Source: Dryocola clanedunensis
GTDB lineage: Bacteria > Pseudomonadota > Gammaproteobacteria > Enterobacterales > Enterobacteriaceae
Direction: 5' to 3' (one strand)
Assembly (NCBI RefSeq): GCF_025215155.1
Contig: NZ_JALHAM010000122.1
Length of the DNA: 64,000 bases
Shown: positions 53,080 through 62,303 of the stretch, piece by piece
Layout: each line of letters opens with the position of its first letter
Position numbering within the stretch: position 1 is the stretch's first letter
Translations under genes and position numbers: made by a program
Notes under the pieces: model-generated
What the model was told of the DNA's origin: nothing
Databases searched by the model: none
Seen by the model: only the letters and a program-made list of their open reading frames with translations

Positions 53080-54102
53080 ATGAAAAAGATGCTACGTTTT
53101 ATCCTGCTGTTACTGGTGATTCTGGGGATAGCCGCCGGTGTCGGCACGTGGAAAGTCCGCCAGCTGGCAAACAGCCATTTGACCATTAAGCAGGAAACGA
53201 TTTTCACCCTGAAAGCGGGGACGGGTCGCCTTGCCCTGGGCAAACAGCTTTATGAAGAGAAGCTGATAACACGCCCGCGCGTCTTTCAGTGGCTGCTGAA
53301 AGTGAAGCCCGAGCTCGCCAACTTTAAAGCAGGCACCTATCGCCTGACACCGGATATGACGGTGCGGGATATGCTTGCGCTGCTTGCCAGCGGCAAAGAA
53401 GCCCAGTTCCCCATCCGCTTTGTGGAAGGGATGCGCCTGAGCGACTGGCTTAAGCAGATGCGTGAAGCGCCCTACATAAAGCACACCCTGAAGGATGACA
53501 GCTATGCCACGGTTGCGGAAGCGCTTAAGCTCGAGCACGCCGACTGGGCTGAAGGCTGGTTCTTCCCGGACACCTGGCTCTACACGGCCAATACTACGGA
53601 CGTTGCGCTGTTGAAACGTGCGCATGAGCGGATGAAAAAGGCCGTGCAGGCAGCGTGGGACGGTAAGGCCGACGGGCTGCCGTACAAAACGCAGAATGAT
53701 TTAGTCACCATGGCGTCCATCGTCGAAAAAGAGACGGCCGTGGCGAGCGAGCGCGACCGGGTTGCCTCGGTGTTTATCAATCGCCTGCGGATCGGCATGC
53801 GTTTACAAACGGACCCGACGGTGATTTACGGCATGGGTGAGAACTATAATGGTAAGCTGTCGCGCAAAGATCTTGAAACGCCGACGCCTTACAATACCTA
53901 TGTGATAAGCGGTATGCCGCCGGGCCCGATTGCTATCCCATCCGCGGCCTCTTTACAGGCGGCGGCGCATCCGGCAAAAACGCCTTATCTCTATTTTGTT
54001 GCCGACGGCAAAGGCGGTCACACCTTTAACACTAACCTTGCCAGCCATAATCAGGCGGTACAGGTTTATATCAAGGCTTTAAAGGACAAGAATGGTCAGT
54101 AA
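53080..54102 (+). CDS. mltG: Endolytic murein transglycosylase MltG
   Basis: Inner-membrane lytic transglycosylase that cuts nascent glycan strands, setting glycan length. 340 residues, E. coli length: N-terminal helix (FILLLLVILGIAAGVGTW), LysM-like region and the YceG catalytic domain with the glutamate in DLVTMASIVEKETAVASERD. Overlaps tmk by 11 bases. Confidence 0.97.
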   Translation: MKKMLRFILLLLVILGIAAGVGTWKVRQLANSHLTIKQETIFTLKAGTGRLALGKQLYEEKLITRPRVFQWLLKVKPELANFKAGTYRLTPDMTVRDMLALLASGKEAQFPIRFVEGMRLSDWLKQMREAPYIKHTLKDDSYATVAEALKLEHADWAEGWFFPDTWLYTANTTDVALLKRAHERMKKAVQAAWDGKADGLPYKTQNDLVTMASIVEKETAVASERDRVASVFINRLRIGMRLQTDPTVIYGMGENYNGKLSRKDLETPTPYNTYVISGMPPGPIAIPSAASLQAAAHPAKTPYLYFVADGKGGHTFNTNLASHNQAVQVYIKALKDKNGQ

Positions 54103-54730
54103 ATTTATTGTGATTGAGGGGCTCGAAGGGGCAGGGAAAACCAACGCGCACAACGTGGTGGTGGCGACCTTAAAAGAGCTTGGCGTGACCGAGCTGGTCT
54201 TTACCCGTGAGCCTGGCGGTACGCCGCTTGCGGAAAGGCTGCGCGAGCTGACGCTCAATAACAAAGGCATCGGTGACGAAATCGTTACGGATAAAGCCGA
54301 AGTCCTGATGTTCTACGCCGCACGGGTACAGCTGGTTGAAACGGTGATTAAACCTGCATTGTCCCGCGGGGCCTGGGTTATTGGCGACCGTCACGATCTC
54401 TCCACTCAGGCCTACCAGGGCGGCGGGCGCCAGATCGATCAGCAATTGCTGATGGCCTTGCGTAATACCGTGCTCGGGGATTTCTATCCCGATCTGACTA
54501 TTTATCTGGATGTGACCCCGGAAGTGGGCCTGACTCGTGCGCGTGCCCGCGGTGAGCTGGACCGCATCGAACAGGAATCGATTGATTTCTTCAACCGGAC
54601 CCGCGCCCGTTATCTGGAGCTTGCTGCGGCGGATGAGCGCATCAAAACCATCGATGCGACGCAGACGCTCGACGAGGTATCCGCTGCGGTGCGCAATGCG
54701 GTGATTAACTGGGCGAAGGTACTGGCCTGA
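54092..54730 (+). CDS. tmk: Thymidylate kinase
   Basis: Phosphorylates dTMP to dTDP. 212 residues. P-loop GLEGAGKTN, DRH motif in WVIGDRHDLSTQAYQGGGR, LID arginines in RARARGELDRIEQES, characteristic of the E. coli-type enzyme. Overlaps mltG and shares an A with the holB start. Confidence 0.98.
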   Translation: MVSKFIVIEGLEGAGKTNAHNVVVATLKELGVTELVFTREPGGTPLAERLRELTLNNKGIGDEIVTDKAEVLMFYAARVQLVETVIKPALSRGAWVIGDRHDLSTQAYQGGGRQIDQQLLMALRNTVLGDFYPDLTIYLDVTPEVGLTRARARGELDRIEQESIDFFNRTRARYLELAAADERIKTIDATQTLDEVSAAVRNAVINWAKVLA

Positions 54731-55737
54731 TGAAATGGTATCCCTGGCTGCGCGGGCCGTTTGAGCAGATCCTCAGCCAGTATCAGTCGGGCCGTGGGCA
54801 TCATGCGTTATTGCTGCATGCCCTGCCGGGGATGGGTGATGACGCGCTGATTTACGCCCTCAGCCGCTGGCTGATGTGCCAGCAGCCGCAGGGCAACAAA
54901 AGCTGCGGCCAGTGCCGCAGCTGCCAGCTAATGCAGGCAGGTACCCATCCTGACAGCTATGTTATCGAGCCGGAAAAAGGGAAAAGTAGCCTGGGTATCG
55001 ACAGCATCCGTGAGATTACCGAAAAGCTTTACGGCCATGCGCAGCAGGGCGGGGCAAAAGTGGTCTGGCTAACGGATGCGGGGCAGCTGACGGAAGCAGC
55101 AGCTAATGCCCTGCTCAAAACGCTCGAAGAGCCGCCGGCGAATACCTGGTTTTTCCTCGGCAGCCGTGAACCGGAGCGCTTACCCGCCACTCTGCGCAGC
55201 CGCTGTCTTTACTGGTATCTCTCGCCACCGCAAGAAGCCTTCTCCCTTGCCTGGCTTGCCCGAGAAATCTCGCTGGACAATACCCAACTCCGCGCCGCGC
55301 TGCGCCTTAGCGCAGGCGCCCCGGCCGCGGCTCTTGACCTGCTGCAACCGGAGCACTGGAAGCATCGTCAGGCACTCTGTGAAAAACTGGCGCAGGCATG
55401 TTCCACTAAAGACATGCTTGCCATGTTGCCGGTGCTCAATCATGAAGAGGCGACGCGCCGCATTCAGTGGCTTAGCTCGCTACTGCTGGACGCCCTTAAA
55501 TGGCAGCAGGGAGCAGGGGAGTGGCTGGCCAATGCAGATATGCAGCCGCTGGTGGCAAACCTCGCTAACAGCGCAAGGCCCGCCGTACTACAGGCTATTT
55601 TACAAGGCTGGTTCACCTGCCGCGAATCGCTGCTGACGGTGGTGGGCGTTAACCGTGAATTACTGATTACCGAACAACTGCTGACCTGGGAGCAACTCAT
55701 GCGCCCGGGTGCTATCCTTCCGTCTCCACATCTTTAA
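54730..55737 (+). CDS. holB: DNA polymerase III delta' subunit
   Basis: Clamp-loader subunit with an inactive AAA+ fold. 335 residues: HALLLHALPGMGDDALIYAL (modified P-loop), zinc cysteines in KSCGQCRSCQLMQAGTHPDSY, sensor region NALLKTLEEPPANTWFFL. Start overlaps the tmk stop. Confidence 0.97.
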   Translation: MKWYPWLRGPFEQILSQYQSGRGHHALLLHALPGMGDDALIYALSRWLMCQQPQGNKSCGQCRSCQLMQAGTHPDSYVIEPEKGKSSLGIDSIREITEKLYGHAQQGGAKVVWLTDAGQLTEAAANALLKTLEEPPANTWFFLGSREPERLPATLRSRCLYWYLSPPQEAFSLAWLAREISLDNTQLRAALRLSAGAPAAALDLLQPEHWKHRQALCEKLAQACSTKDMLAMLPVLNHEEATRRIQWLSSLLLDALKWQQGAGEWLANADMQPLVANLANSARPAVLQAILQGWFTCRESLLTVVGVNRELLITEQLLTWEQLMRPGAILPSPHL

Positions 55738-55747
55738 GAGTACCCGT

Positions 55748-56542
55748 ATGTTTCTTGTCGACTCACACTGCCATCTCGATGGTCTGGATTATGAAGCCCT
55801 GCACAAAAACGTTGATGACGTGTTGGAAAAAGCCGCTGCGCGGGATGTGAAATTCTTCCTGGCCGTGGCGACCACGCTTGAGGGCTACCGTGGAATGCGC
55901 GAACTGGTCGGTGAGCGTGAGAACGTTGCCTACTCCTGCGGCGTCCATCCGTTAAATCAGGACAAAGAGTACGACGTTGAAGAACTTCGCCGTCTCGCCG
56001 CCGAGCCTGGCGTGGTGGCTATGGGGGAAACAGGCCTCGATTATTTTTACACGCCGGAAACCAAGCCGCGCCAGCAGGAGTCGTTCCGCAACCACATCCG
56101 CATTGGTCGCGAGCTCAACAAGCCCGTCATCGTGCACACCCGTGACGCCCGCGCCGACACCCTGACCATTCTGCAGGAAGAGAAAGTGACAGACTGCGGC
56201 GGGGTACTACACTGTTTCACAGAAGATCGTGAAACTGCGGGGAAGCTGCTGGATATGGGATTCTACATCTCGTTCTCCGGGATTTTGACCTTCCGTAACG
56301 CCGATCAGCTGCGTGATGCCGCTCGCTTCGTGCCGCTGGACCGTATTCTGGTGGAAACGGACTCCCCATACCTGGCTCCTGTTCCCCATCGTGGCAAGGA
56401 GAATCAGCCGGCAATGACGCGTGATGTAGCAGAATACATGGCAGTGCTGAAGGGCGTGTCACTGGAGGAGCTGGCGGAGACGACCACAAAAAACTTTGCC
56501 GACCTCTTCCATATCCCGCACTCCCGCCTGCAATCTGCCTGA
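55748..56542 (+). CDS. ycfH: TatD-family metal-dependent hydrolase YcfH
   Basis: 264-residue TIM-barrel hydrolase, probably a 3'-5' DNase by analogy to TatD. Metal motifs: VDSHCHLDGL, MGETGLDYFY, VIVHTRDARADTL, LHCFTEDRETA, and VETDSPYLAPVPHRGK. Starts 10 bases after holB and ends the pabC block. Confidence 0.95.
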   Translation: MFLVDSHCHLDGLDYEALHKNVDDVLEKAAARDVKFFLAVATTLEGYRGMRELVGERENVAYSCGVHPLNQDKEYDVEELRRLAAEPGVVAMGETGLDYFYTPETKPRQQESFRNHIRIGRELNKPVIVHTRDARADTLTILQEEKVTDCGGVLHCFTEDRETAGKLLDMGFYISFSGILTFRNADQLRDAARFVPLDRILVETDSPYLAPVPHRGKENQPAMTRDVAEYMAVLKGVSLEELAETTTKNFADLFHIPHSRLQSA

Positions 56543-56687
56543 AAAACGACTTATTTTTTAGCTCGTAATTAATCAGTGAAGCGAGTAAAGTTCTCCGCCA
56601 CAAAAAGGGTGGAGAACACCGTTTTTGAAATATCCAGACATGGGTACTGTAAATTAATGAAATTTTTCATACTGGATGACCAAGAAA

Positions 56688-56703
56688 CGTGATAGCCGTC
56701 AAA
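56688..56703 (+). promoter_or_regulatory. CRP-like site upstream of ptsG
   Basis: CGTGA-TAGCCG-TCAAA fits the TGTGA-N6-TCACA pattern at 7 of 10 positions; lies about 50 bases before the presumed ptsG transcription start. Confidence 0.5.
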
Positions 56704-56718
56704 CAAAAATTTCGTGAT

Positions 56719-56739
56719 TTATTTTACTCTGCGTAATAA
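56719..56739 (+). promoter_or_regulatory. Mlc operator / ptsG promoter region
   Basis: TTATTTTACTCTGCGTAATAA resembles the Mlc operator of E. coli ptsG (differing in about one base from memory). Its right half overlaps a likely -10 hexamer, so Mlc would block initiation when glucose is absent. Confidence 0.75.
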
Positions 56740-56818
56740 ATAAAGGGCACTTAGATGCCCTGATTATGGCCCGGTTCTCCCCCCGGTCCGATGCGCATAA
56801 TGCGTAAAAAAAAGCACA

Positions 56819-56838
56819 AATACTCAGGAGCACTCTCA
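56819..56838 (+). promoter_or_regulatory. SgrS pairing site and RBS of ptsG
   Basis: The ptsG leader segment around AATACTCAGGAGCACTCTC contains the Shine-Dalgarno (CAGGAG) and matches the E. coli region that base-pairs with the small RNA SgrS during sugar-phosphate stress. SgrS itself is not in the window. Confidence 0.65.
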
Positions 56839-56841
56839 ATT

Positions 56842-58275
56842 ATGTTTAAGAATGCATTTGCTAACCTGCAAAAGGTGGGTAAATCGCTGATGTTGCCAGT
56901 ATCCGTACTGCCTATCGCAGGTATCCTGCTGGGCGTCGGTTCTGCAAACTTCAGCTGGCTGCCAGCCGTGGTTTCTCACGTGATGGCGGAAGCGGGCGGT
57001 TCAGTTTTCGCCAACATGCCGCTTATCTTCGCCATCGGTGTGGCTCTCGGCTTCACCAACAACGACGGCGTCTCTGCGCTGGCATCCGTAGTAGCCTACG
57101 GCATCATGGTGAAAACCATGGCCGTTGTCGCACCGCTGGTGCTGCATATGCCTGCGGAAGAAATTAACGCTAAGCACCTTGCCGATACCGGCGTGCTGGG
57201 TGGGATCATCGCTGGTGCGATTGCCGCATACATGTTCAACCGCTTCTACCGCATCAAGCTGCCTGAGTATCTGGGCTTCTTCGCCGGGAAACGTTTTGTG
57301 CCGATCATCTCTGGTCTGGCGGCGATCGTACTGGGCGTTGTGCTGTCCTTCATCTGGCCACCTATCGGTAACGCGATCCAGGACTTCTCACAGTGGGCTG
57401 CTTACCAGAACCCGGTAGTGGCGTTTGGTATCTACGGCTTCATCGAGCGTTGCCTGGTGCCATTCGGTCTGCACCACATCTGGAACGTTCCATTCCAGAT
57501 GCAGATTGGTGAATACACCAACGCAGCAGGTCAGGTTTTCCACGGTGATATCCCTCGCTATATGGCGGGTGACCCAACTGCGGGCAAACTGTCCGGTGGC
57601 TTCCTGTTCAAAATGTACGGCCTGCCGGCTGCGGCTATCGCAATCTGGCACTCAGCGAAACCTGAGAACCGTGCAAAAGTTGGCGGCATCATGATCTCCG
57701 CTGCGCTGACGGCGTTCCTGACGGGTATCACCGAGCCAATCGAATTCTCCTTCATGTTCGTGGCACCAATCCTGTACATCATCCACGCGGTGCTGGCAGG
57801 CCTGGCATTCCCGATCTGTATCCTGCTGGGTATGCGTGACGGGACCTCCTTCTCACACGGTCTGATTGACTTCATCGTGCTGAGCGGTAACAGCAGCAAG
57901 CTGTGGCTGTTCCCAATCGTTGGTCTGTGCTACGCGGCTGTGTACTACACCATCTTCCGCGTGCTGATCAAAGCGCTGGACCTGAAAACGCCAGGTCGTG
58001 AAGACACCACCGCTGAAACCACAACCACTTCGACAAGTGAAATGGCTCCGGCTCTGGTTAGCGCCTTCGGCGGTAAAGAAAACATCACTAACCTTGATGC
58101 CTGTATTACCCGTCTGCGCGTGAGCGTGGCTGACGTCTCTAAAGTTGATCAGGCTGGCCTGAAGAAACTGGGTGCGGCAGGTGTGGTAGTTGCTGGTTCA
58201 GGCGTTCAGGCTATCTTCGGGACGAAGTCCGATAACCTGAAAACTGAAATGGATGAGTGGATCCGTAACAGCTAA
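56842..58275 (+). CDS. ptsG: Glucose-specific PTS enzyme IICB
   Basis: Glucose permease and phosphotransferase in the inner membrane. 477 residues, E. coli length: IIC domain with about 10 membrane segments (FGLHHIWNVPFQMQIGEYT and GITEPIEFSFMFVAPILY carry conserved sugar-binding residues), then a linker of Thr/Ser and a IIB domain whose phosphorylated cysteine is in ITNLDACITRLRVSV. ATG 56842 matches the family start; an upstream in-frame ATG at 56791 is in the leader. Confidence 0.98.
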   Translation: MFKNAFANLQKVGKSLMLPVSVLPIAGILLGVGSANFSWLPAVVSHVMAEAGGSVFANMPLIFAIGVALGFTNNDGVSALASVVAYGIMVKTMAVVAPLVLHMPAEEINAKHLADTGVLGGIIAGAIAAYMFNRFYRIKLPEYLGFFAGKRFVPIISGLAAIVLGVVLSFIWPPIGNAIQDFSQWAAYQNPVVAFGIYGFIERCLVPFGLHHIWNVPFQMQIGEYTNAAGQVFHGDIPRYMAGDPTAGKLSGGFLFKMYGLPAAAIAIWHSAKPENRAKVGGIMISAALTAFLTGITEPIEFSFMFVAPILYIIHAVLAGLAFPICILLGMRDGTSFSHGLIDFIVLSGNSSKLWLFPIVGLCYAAVYYTIFRVLIKALDLKTPGREDTTAETTTTSTSEMAPALVSAFGGKENITNLDACITRLRVSVADVSKVDQAGLKKLGAAGVVVAGSGVQAIFGTKSDNLKTEMDEWIRNS

Positions 58276-58296
58276 GCAGTGATTTGGGGAGACTAA

Positions 58297-58321
58297 GGGA
58301 GGCCAATGGCCTCCCTTTTTT
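58297..58321 (+). terminator. Intrinsic terminator of ptsG
   Basis: GGGAGGCC, loop AAT, GGCCTCCC, then six T residues, 22 bases after the stop. Confidence 0.95.
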
Positions 58322-58335
58322 ATAGCTGTCATCAC

Positions 58336-58402
58336 GTAGGTCGGATAAGCGAAGCGCCATCCGATCTATATCGGTGGATGACGCTGGCGCTTATCCACCC
58401 TC
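58336..58402. repeat. BIME (REP pair) between ptsG and fhuE
   Basis: GTAGGTCGGATAAGCGAAGC...ATCCGAT and, ten bases further, GGTGGATGACGCTGGCGC...ATCCACC, inversely oriented, in the convergent gap after ptsG. Confidence 0.88.
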
Positions 58403-58422
58403 CTGTTTCTGCGTTATATGAC

Positions 58423-60612
58423 TCAGAAAGCGTAGTTAGCACTAACGGAGAAGTTACGAGGCGCACCGTAAACCAGGCCGCGGCTGTCGACGTTGGTGTC
58501 GTACTCTTTGTCGAACAGGTTATCGACGTTAGCCTGAACCGAGAAGGCGCTGGTCACCTGGTAACGGGCAAACAGATCGACCAGCGCAAAACTTCCCTGC
58601 TCTGAACGGTAGGTGCCACCCGGCACGGCTACGTCAGCCCAGACATGATTCTGCCAGTTAACGCCGCCGCCCATAGTCAGCTCGCGCAGCATTGGCAGGG
58701 TATAGCTGGTGAACAATTTCACCGTCGTGCGCGGCAGGTTGGGGTTTACCGCGTCACCATCGCTGTCTTCAGCAACATAACGGGTTGCACCCAGCGTCAT
58801 CTGCCACTCGTCGGTCAGGGCGCCATTCACCTCAAACTCCACGCCGCGGCTCACCGTACCATCCGCCTCACGATAGGCCGTTTCGCCGTTGCTGCCGGGG
58901 ATGAGATTGCCGGTACTCTGCGCCAGATGATCCTGCTCGATGCGGAAGACCGCAAGCGAGGTGGTAAACCGGCCGTTCATCCAGTCACTTTTCAGGCCTG
59001 CTTCGTAGTTGTTGCCGGTGATAGGGGAGAGATATTTACCCTGGATATCGCGTTGCGTTTGTGGATTGAAAATGGAGGTGTAGCTGGCGTAGGTTGACCA
59101 GTTTTCGTCGATATCATAGATGATGCCCGCGTACGGAGAGGTATTATTCTTCTCCATGTGTTGATTCAGCGTATCAAGATTGTATTTGGTATACCGGGCG
59201 CCAACTATCAGGTGCAGCGGGTCCGCCAGAGTGATGCGGGTGGCCATATAGGCTGATTTCTGGTGGACAGTATCTTCCTGCGCGAGGCTCAGCGGGTTCC
59301 AGTTTGTCTCCGGGAAGTTGGCATCGTAATCATAGTAGTTACCGATCTGATCGGCGCTGACGTTTTCCCAGGAGCTGTAGTAGGTATTTTTCTGTTTGGT
59401 ATAGCTGGTGCCGATCATCAGTTCGTGCTGCTGGCCAAACAGCTCGTAGGAACCGTTGGCGAAAGTATCCAGCGCATCGACCTTACGTTTGCCGGTGTTA
59501 TAACCCGTACCGCCGACGTAGGGATAAGAAGGACCGTAAGGGCTGACCATCATGCCGCTGCTCTTATCCACCAGGCTGTCGAGGTACATCTGCTTGCTGT
59601 CCAACGTCATTTCCGTGTGCGTACCGTTGACGGTAAGCTGCCAGTCGTTGCCCAGCTTTTGCTTCAGCGTGACAAACGTACGTTTCTGCTCTTTGTCGTT
59701 ATAGGCCCAGTCGGGCGCGGTGCTATAGCTGCGGTCAGGATCGGTTTTACTGCCGTCGGTGTACCAGCGCGGGATGCCTCCCCAGGTAGGGCTGTTAACG
59801 TTGGTCTGCTGATAGTCATAGCCGACGGAGAAGCTGGTGGCTTCGGTCAAATCGGCATCCAGCACGCCATAAAAGAATTTTTTCTTCTGATTGTAACGGT
59901 CGAGCCAGCTGTCGTTATCCTGATAGCCCGCCACCATGCGGCCACGAATATTACCGTTTTCCGTCAGCGGCGTGGACAGGTCTGCTACGTAGCGCTGCTT
60001 GTTCCAGCTGCCGTACTCCGCGGAGACGTTGGTCTGAAATTCACGGCTGTCGGCATGCTTACGCACCATATTAATGGCGGCTGATGGGTTACCGGAACCG
60101 GTCGTCAGCCCGTTAGCACCGCGAACCACTTCAATACGCTCAAATAAAGCCGTATCGGTCAATGCATCGCCCAGGTTCCAGCGTGATTCGAACAGGGTAG
60201 GGATGCCGTCAACCATATAGTTGTCGATGAGGAAACCACGAGAATAGAACGTGCTGCGGTCAGAATCTGCCACGCTCTCGGAAATACCGGTGGTATTTTT
60301 CAGCACGTCCCCCACGGTCTCCAGCTTCTGATCCTTCATCCGCTGTTCGCTGATGATACTGACCGACTGCGGTATATCGCGGGGCACCAGCAGCATCTTC
60401 GTTCCGCTGGTGGTAGTTTTGACGCTGTAATCATGATCTTCTGCCTCAGCGGTATCAGCCGCCGAGCTTTCTACAATCATGGTCTCTTCTGCTTTTTTTT
60501 CAGCGGCGTTAGCGGCAGAAGAGAGTAGAGCGAAGGCAATACAAGATGCCAGCATGGAAAGTGCGCAGGCAGGTGAACGCTGCCGATCCCTGGTCTGAAT
60601 GGTGAAAGACAT
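58423..60612 (-). CDS. fhuE: TonB-dependent receptor for coprogen/ferric rhodotorulic acid
   Basis: Outer-membrane siderophore receptor. 729 residues. Signal peptide (CALSMLASCIAFALLSSAANAA), a TonB-box-like ETMIVESS, plug domain (IPQSVSIISEQRMKDQKLETVGD, then ERIEVVRGANGLTTGSGNPSAAINMVRK) and a 22-strand barrel ending GLVYGAPRNFSVSANYAF, with the terminal aromatic. Closest in order and plug motifs to E. coli FhuE. A Fur-like site lies upstream. Confidence 0.9.
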   Translation of the reverse strand: MSFTIQTRDRQRSPACALSMLASCIAFALLSSAANAAEKKAEETMIVESSAADTAEAEDHDYSVKTTTSGTKMLLVPRDIPQSVSIISEQRMKDQKLETVGDVLKNTTGISESVADSDRSTFYSRGFLIDNYMVDGIPTLFESRWNLGDALTDTALFERIEVVRGANGLTTGSGNPSAAINMVRKHADSREFQTNVSAEYGSWNKQRYVADLSTPLTENGNIRGRMVAGYQDNDSWLDRYNQKKKFFYGVLDADLTEATSFSVGYDYQQTNVNSPTWGGIPRWYTDGSKTDPDRSYSTAPDWAYNDKEQKRTFVTLKQKLGNDWQLTVNGTHTEMTLDSKQMYLDSLVDKSSGMMVSPYGPSYPYVGGTGYNTGKRKVDALDTFANGSYELFGQQHELMIGTSYTKQKNTYYSSWENVSADQIGNYYDYDANFPETNWNPLSLAQEDTVHQKSAYMATRITLADPLHLIVGARYTKYNLDTLNQHMEKNNTSPYAGIIYDIDENWSTYASYTSIFNPQTQRDIQGKYLSPITGNNYEAGLKSDWMNGRFTTSLAVFRIEQDHLAQSTGNLIPGSNGETAYREADGTVSRGVEFEVNGALTDEWQMTLGATRYVAEDSDGDAVNPNLPRTTVKLFTSYTLPMLRELTMGGGVNWQNHVWADVAVPGGTYRSEQGSFALVDLFARYQVTSAFSVQANVDNLFDKEYDTNVDSRGLVYGAPRNFSVSANYAF

Positions 60613-60680
60613 CTTAAACCCTTAATCGAGTGTTGGAAGTTGTGCCTTGCTGACAAAGGTGTCCGCCAGTAAGTGCGCAT

Positions 60681-60699
60681 GAAAATGCAAATGAGAAAT
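60681..60699 (-). promoter_or_regulatory. Possible Fur box of fhuE
   Basis: GAAAATGCAAATGAGAAAT matches the 19-base Fur consensus at about 11 positions, in the 300-base gap (60613-60912) upstream of fhuE and divergent from hinT. Iron repression is expected for this receptor family. Confidence 0.4.
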
Positions 60700-60912
60700 A
60701 TACGCATTCATATCAATGGTGTAAATATATGTTACATCGGCGGATGAAATATCGTTTTGAATGCACGCCAGGGGAGAACAGCAGGCTGGGTTATTGATGA
60801 GGCCAAAGGGTGCGGTTTAGGTAAAGAAATCACCGCTTAAGGTTGAAAGAGTACGACTAAGTCGCTCATACTCTTACGCTATGCCAACAACAAATGTATA
60901 AAGGTATGCGTC

Positions 60913-61269
60913 ATGGCCGAAGAAACAATTTTTAGTAAAATTATTCGTCGCGAAATTCCGGCAGACATCGTTTATCAGGACGAACTGGTGACCGCTTTTC
61001 GTGATATTTCCCCTCAGGCTCCTACACACATCCTCATCATTCCCAACGTACTGATCCCCACGGTAAACCATGTCACTGCCGAACATGAACTGGCGTTAGG
61101 CCGCATGATGACGGTTTCTGCGAAGATTGCCGAGCAGGAAGGCATTGCCGAAGATGGCTACCGCCTGATCGTGAACTGCAACCGCCACGGTGGTCAGGAG
61201 GTTTATCACATTCATATGCACCTGCTTGGTGGCCGCTCCCTGGGGCCGATGCTTACCCACAAGGGATAA
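60913..61269 (+). CDS. hinT: Purine nucleoside phosphoramidase HinT
   Basis: HIT-family hydrolase of aminoacyl- and phosphoramidate-linked AMP. 118 residues. The histidine triad is HIHMHLLGG near the C-terminus, preceded by NRHGGQEVY. First of the hinT-ycfL-lpoB-thiK-nagZ series, with ycfL four bases downstream. Confidence 0.96.
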   Translation: MAEETIFSKIIRREIPADIVYQDELVTAFRDISPQAPTHILIIPNVLIPTVNHVTAEHELALGRMMTVSAKIAEQEGIAEDGYRLIVNCNRHGGQEVYHIHMHLLGGRSLGPMLTHKG

Positions 61270-61273
61270 CCTG

Positions 61274-61648
61274 ATGAAGCGGAATACGCTCTTATTACTG
61301 CTTGCGACTATGCTGATGGCTGGATGCAGCTCTAAACCTGCCATCCCGGTGAGCGACCAGCAGACGCTGGTGATGGAATCCGCCGTGCTGGCGGCAGGGA
61401 TCAGTGCTGAAAAACCAGATATTTCCTCCCTGGAAGGTGCCACTGTCTCCCGATCCGAGCTGTATAATGAGCGCTCTGTGCCAGTCGTCGTTAACTACCG
61501 TTTCTACTGGTACGACGCTAAAGGGCTGGAGGTCCATCCGCTCGAACAAACACGCTCAATCACAATACCGGCGCATGCTTCCGTCACGGTGTTGTCAACG
61601 GCCAGTTATCCAGACGCGCGTAAAGTGCGTCTTTATCTCTCTTTATAA
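61274..61648 (+). CDS. ycfL: YcfL family lipoprotein
   Basis: 124-residue predicted lipoprotein of DUF1425; leader MKRNTLLLLLATMLMAGC with lipobox MAGC. Conserved RSVPVVVNYRFYWYDAKGLEVHP and IPAHASVTV segments. Function unknown; sits directly upstream of lpoB, as in E. coli. ATG 61274 is the family start, not the long upstream extension of the frame. Confidence 0.94.
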   Translation: MKRNTLLLLLATMLMAGCSSKPAIPVSDQQTLVMESAVLAAGISAEKPDISSLEGATVSRSELYNERSVPVVVNYRFYWYDAKGLEVHPLEQTRSITIPAHASVTVLSTASYPDARKVRLYLSL

Positions 61649-61658
61649 GGGGTGAATT

Positions 61659-62303
61659 TTGATCAAGGGAATCCATCGATACCTGGTAGTGGTCGCCGCG
61701 GCGATGATACTGTCTGGTTGTATTAAAGGCGGCGGTGAACAGCCTGCCCCTGTGGAAGAAGTTAAACCAGGCACGACCCAGCCCGTACAGCCCGAGCCAA
61801 CTGTCCCGACAGTGCCAACCGTACCGGAACAGCCAGGCCCCATTACACAGCCTGAGCCTACCATCCCTGCCAAGCCGAAAGTCCGGACCTATGACTGGGG
61901 CAGCGCCATGCAACCTATGGTCGGCAAAATGCTGCAGGCCGATGGCGTAACGGCAGGGGGTGTGCTGCTGGTTGATTCGGTTAATAACCGGACTAATGGC
62001 TCGCTGAACACCAGCCAGGCGACCGAAGCGCTGCGCGGCTCGTTGGCAAATAATGGGAAATTCACGCTGGTGTCCGATCAGCAGCTTTCCATGGCCAAAC
62101 AGCAGCTTGGTCTCTCCCCGCACGATAGCCTGGGCTCCCGCAGTAAGGCGATTGGCATTGCGCGTAACGTTGGTGCGCAATATGTCATCTACACCAGCGC
62201 GAGCGGTAGCGTGCAGGCGCCTACGGTGAAAATGCAGCTGATGCTGGTGCAGACGGGTGAAATCATCTGGTCAGGTAGCGGTGCCGTACAGCAAACGCAG
62301 TAA
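61659..62303 (+). CDS. lpoB: Outer-membrane activator of PBP1B (LpoB)
   Basis: Lipoprotein that reaches through the peptidoglycan to activate PBP1B. 214 residues from a TTG start with AGGGG eight bases before it. Signal and lipobox (AMILSGC), then a long Pro/Thr/Glu-rich flexible linker (about 28-70), then the globular domain from DWGSAMQPMVGKMLQADGVT to VQTGEIIWSGSG. Overlaps thiK. Confidence 0.96.
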   Translation: MIKGIHRYLVVVAAAMILSGCIKGGGEQPAPVEEVKPGTTQPVQPEPTVPTVPTVPEQPGPITQPEPTIPAKPKVRTYDWGSAMQPMVGKMLQADGVTAGGVLLVDSVNNRTNGSLNTSQATEALRGSLANNGKFTLVSDQQLSMAKQQLGLSPHDSLGSRSKAIGIARNVGAQYVIYTSASGSVQAPTVKMQLMLVQTGEIIWSGSGAVQQTQ

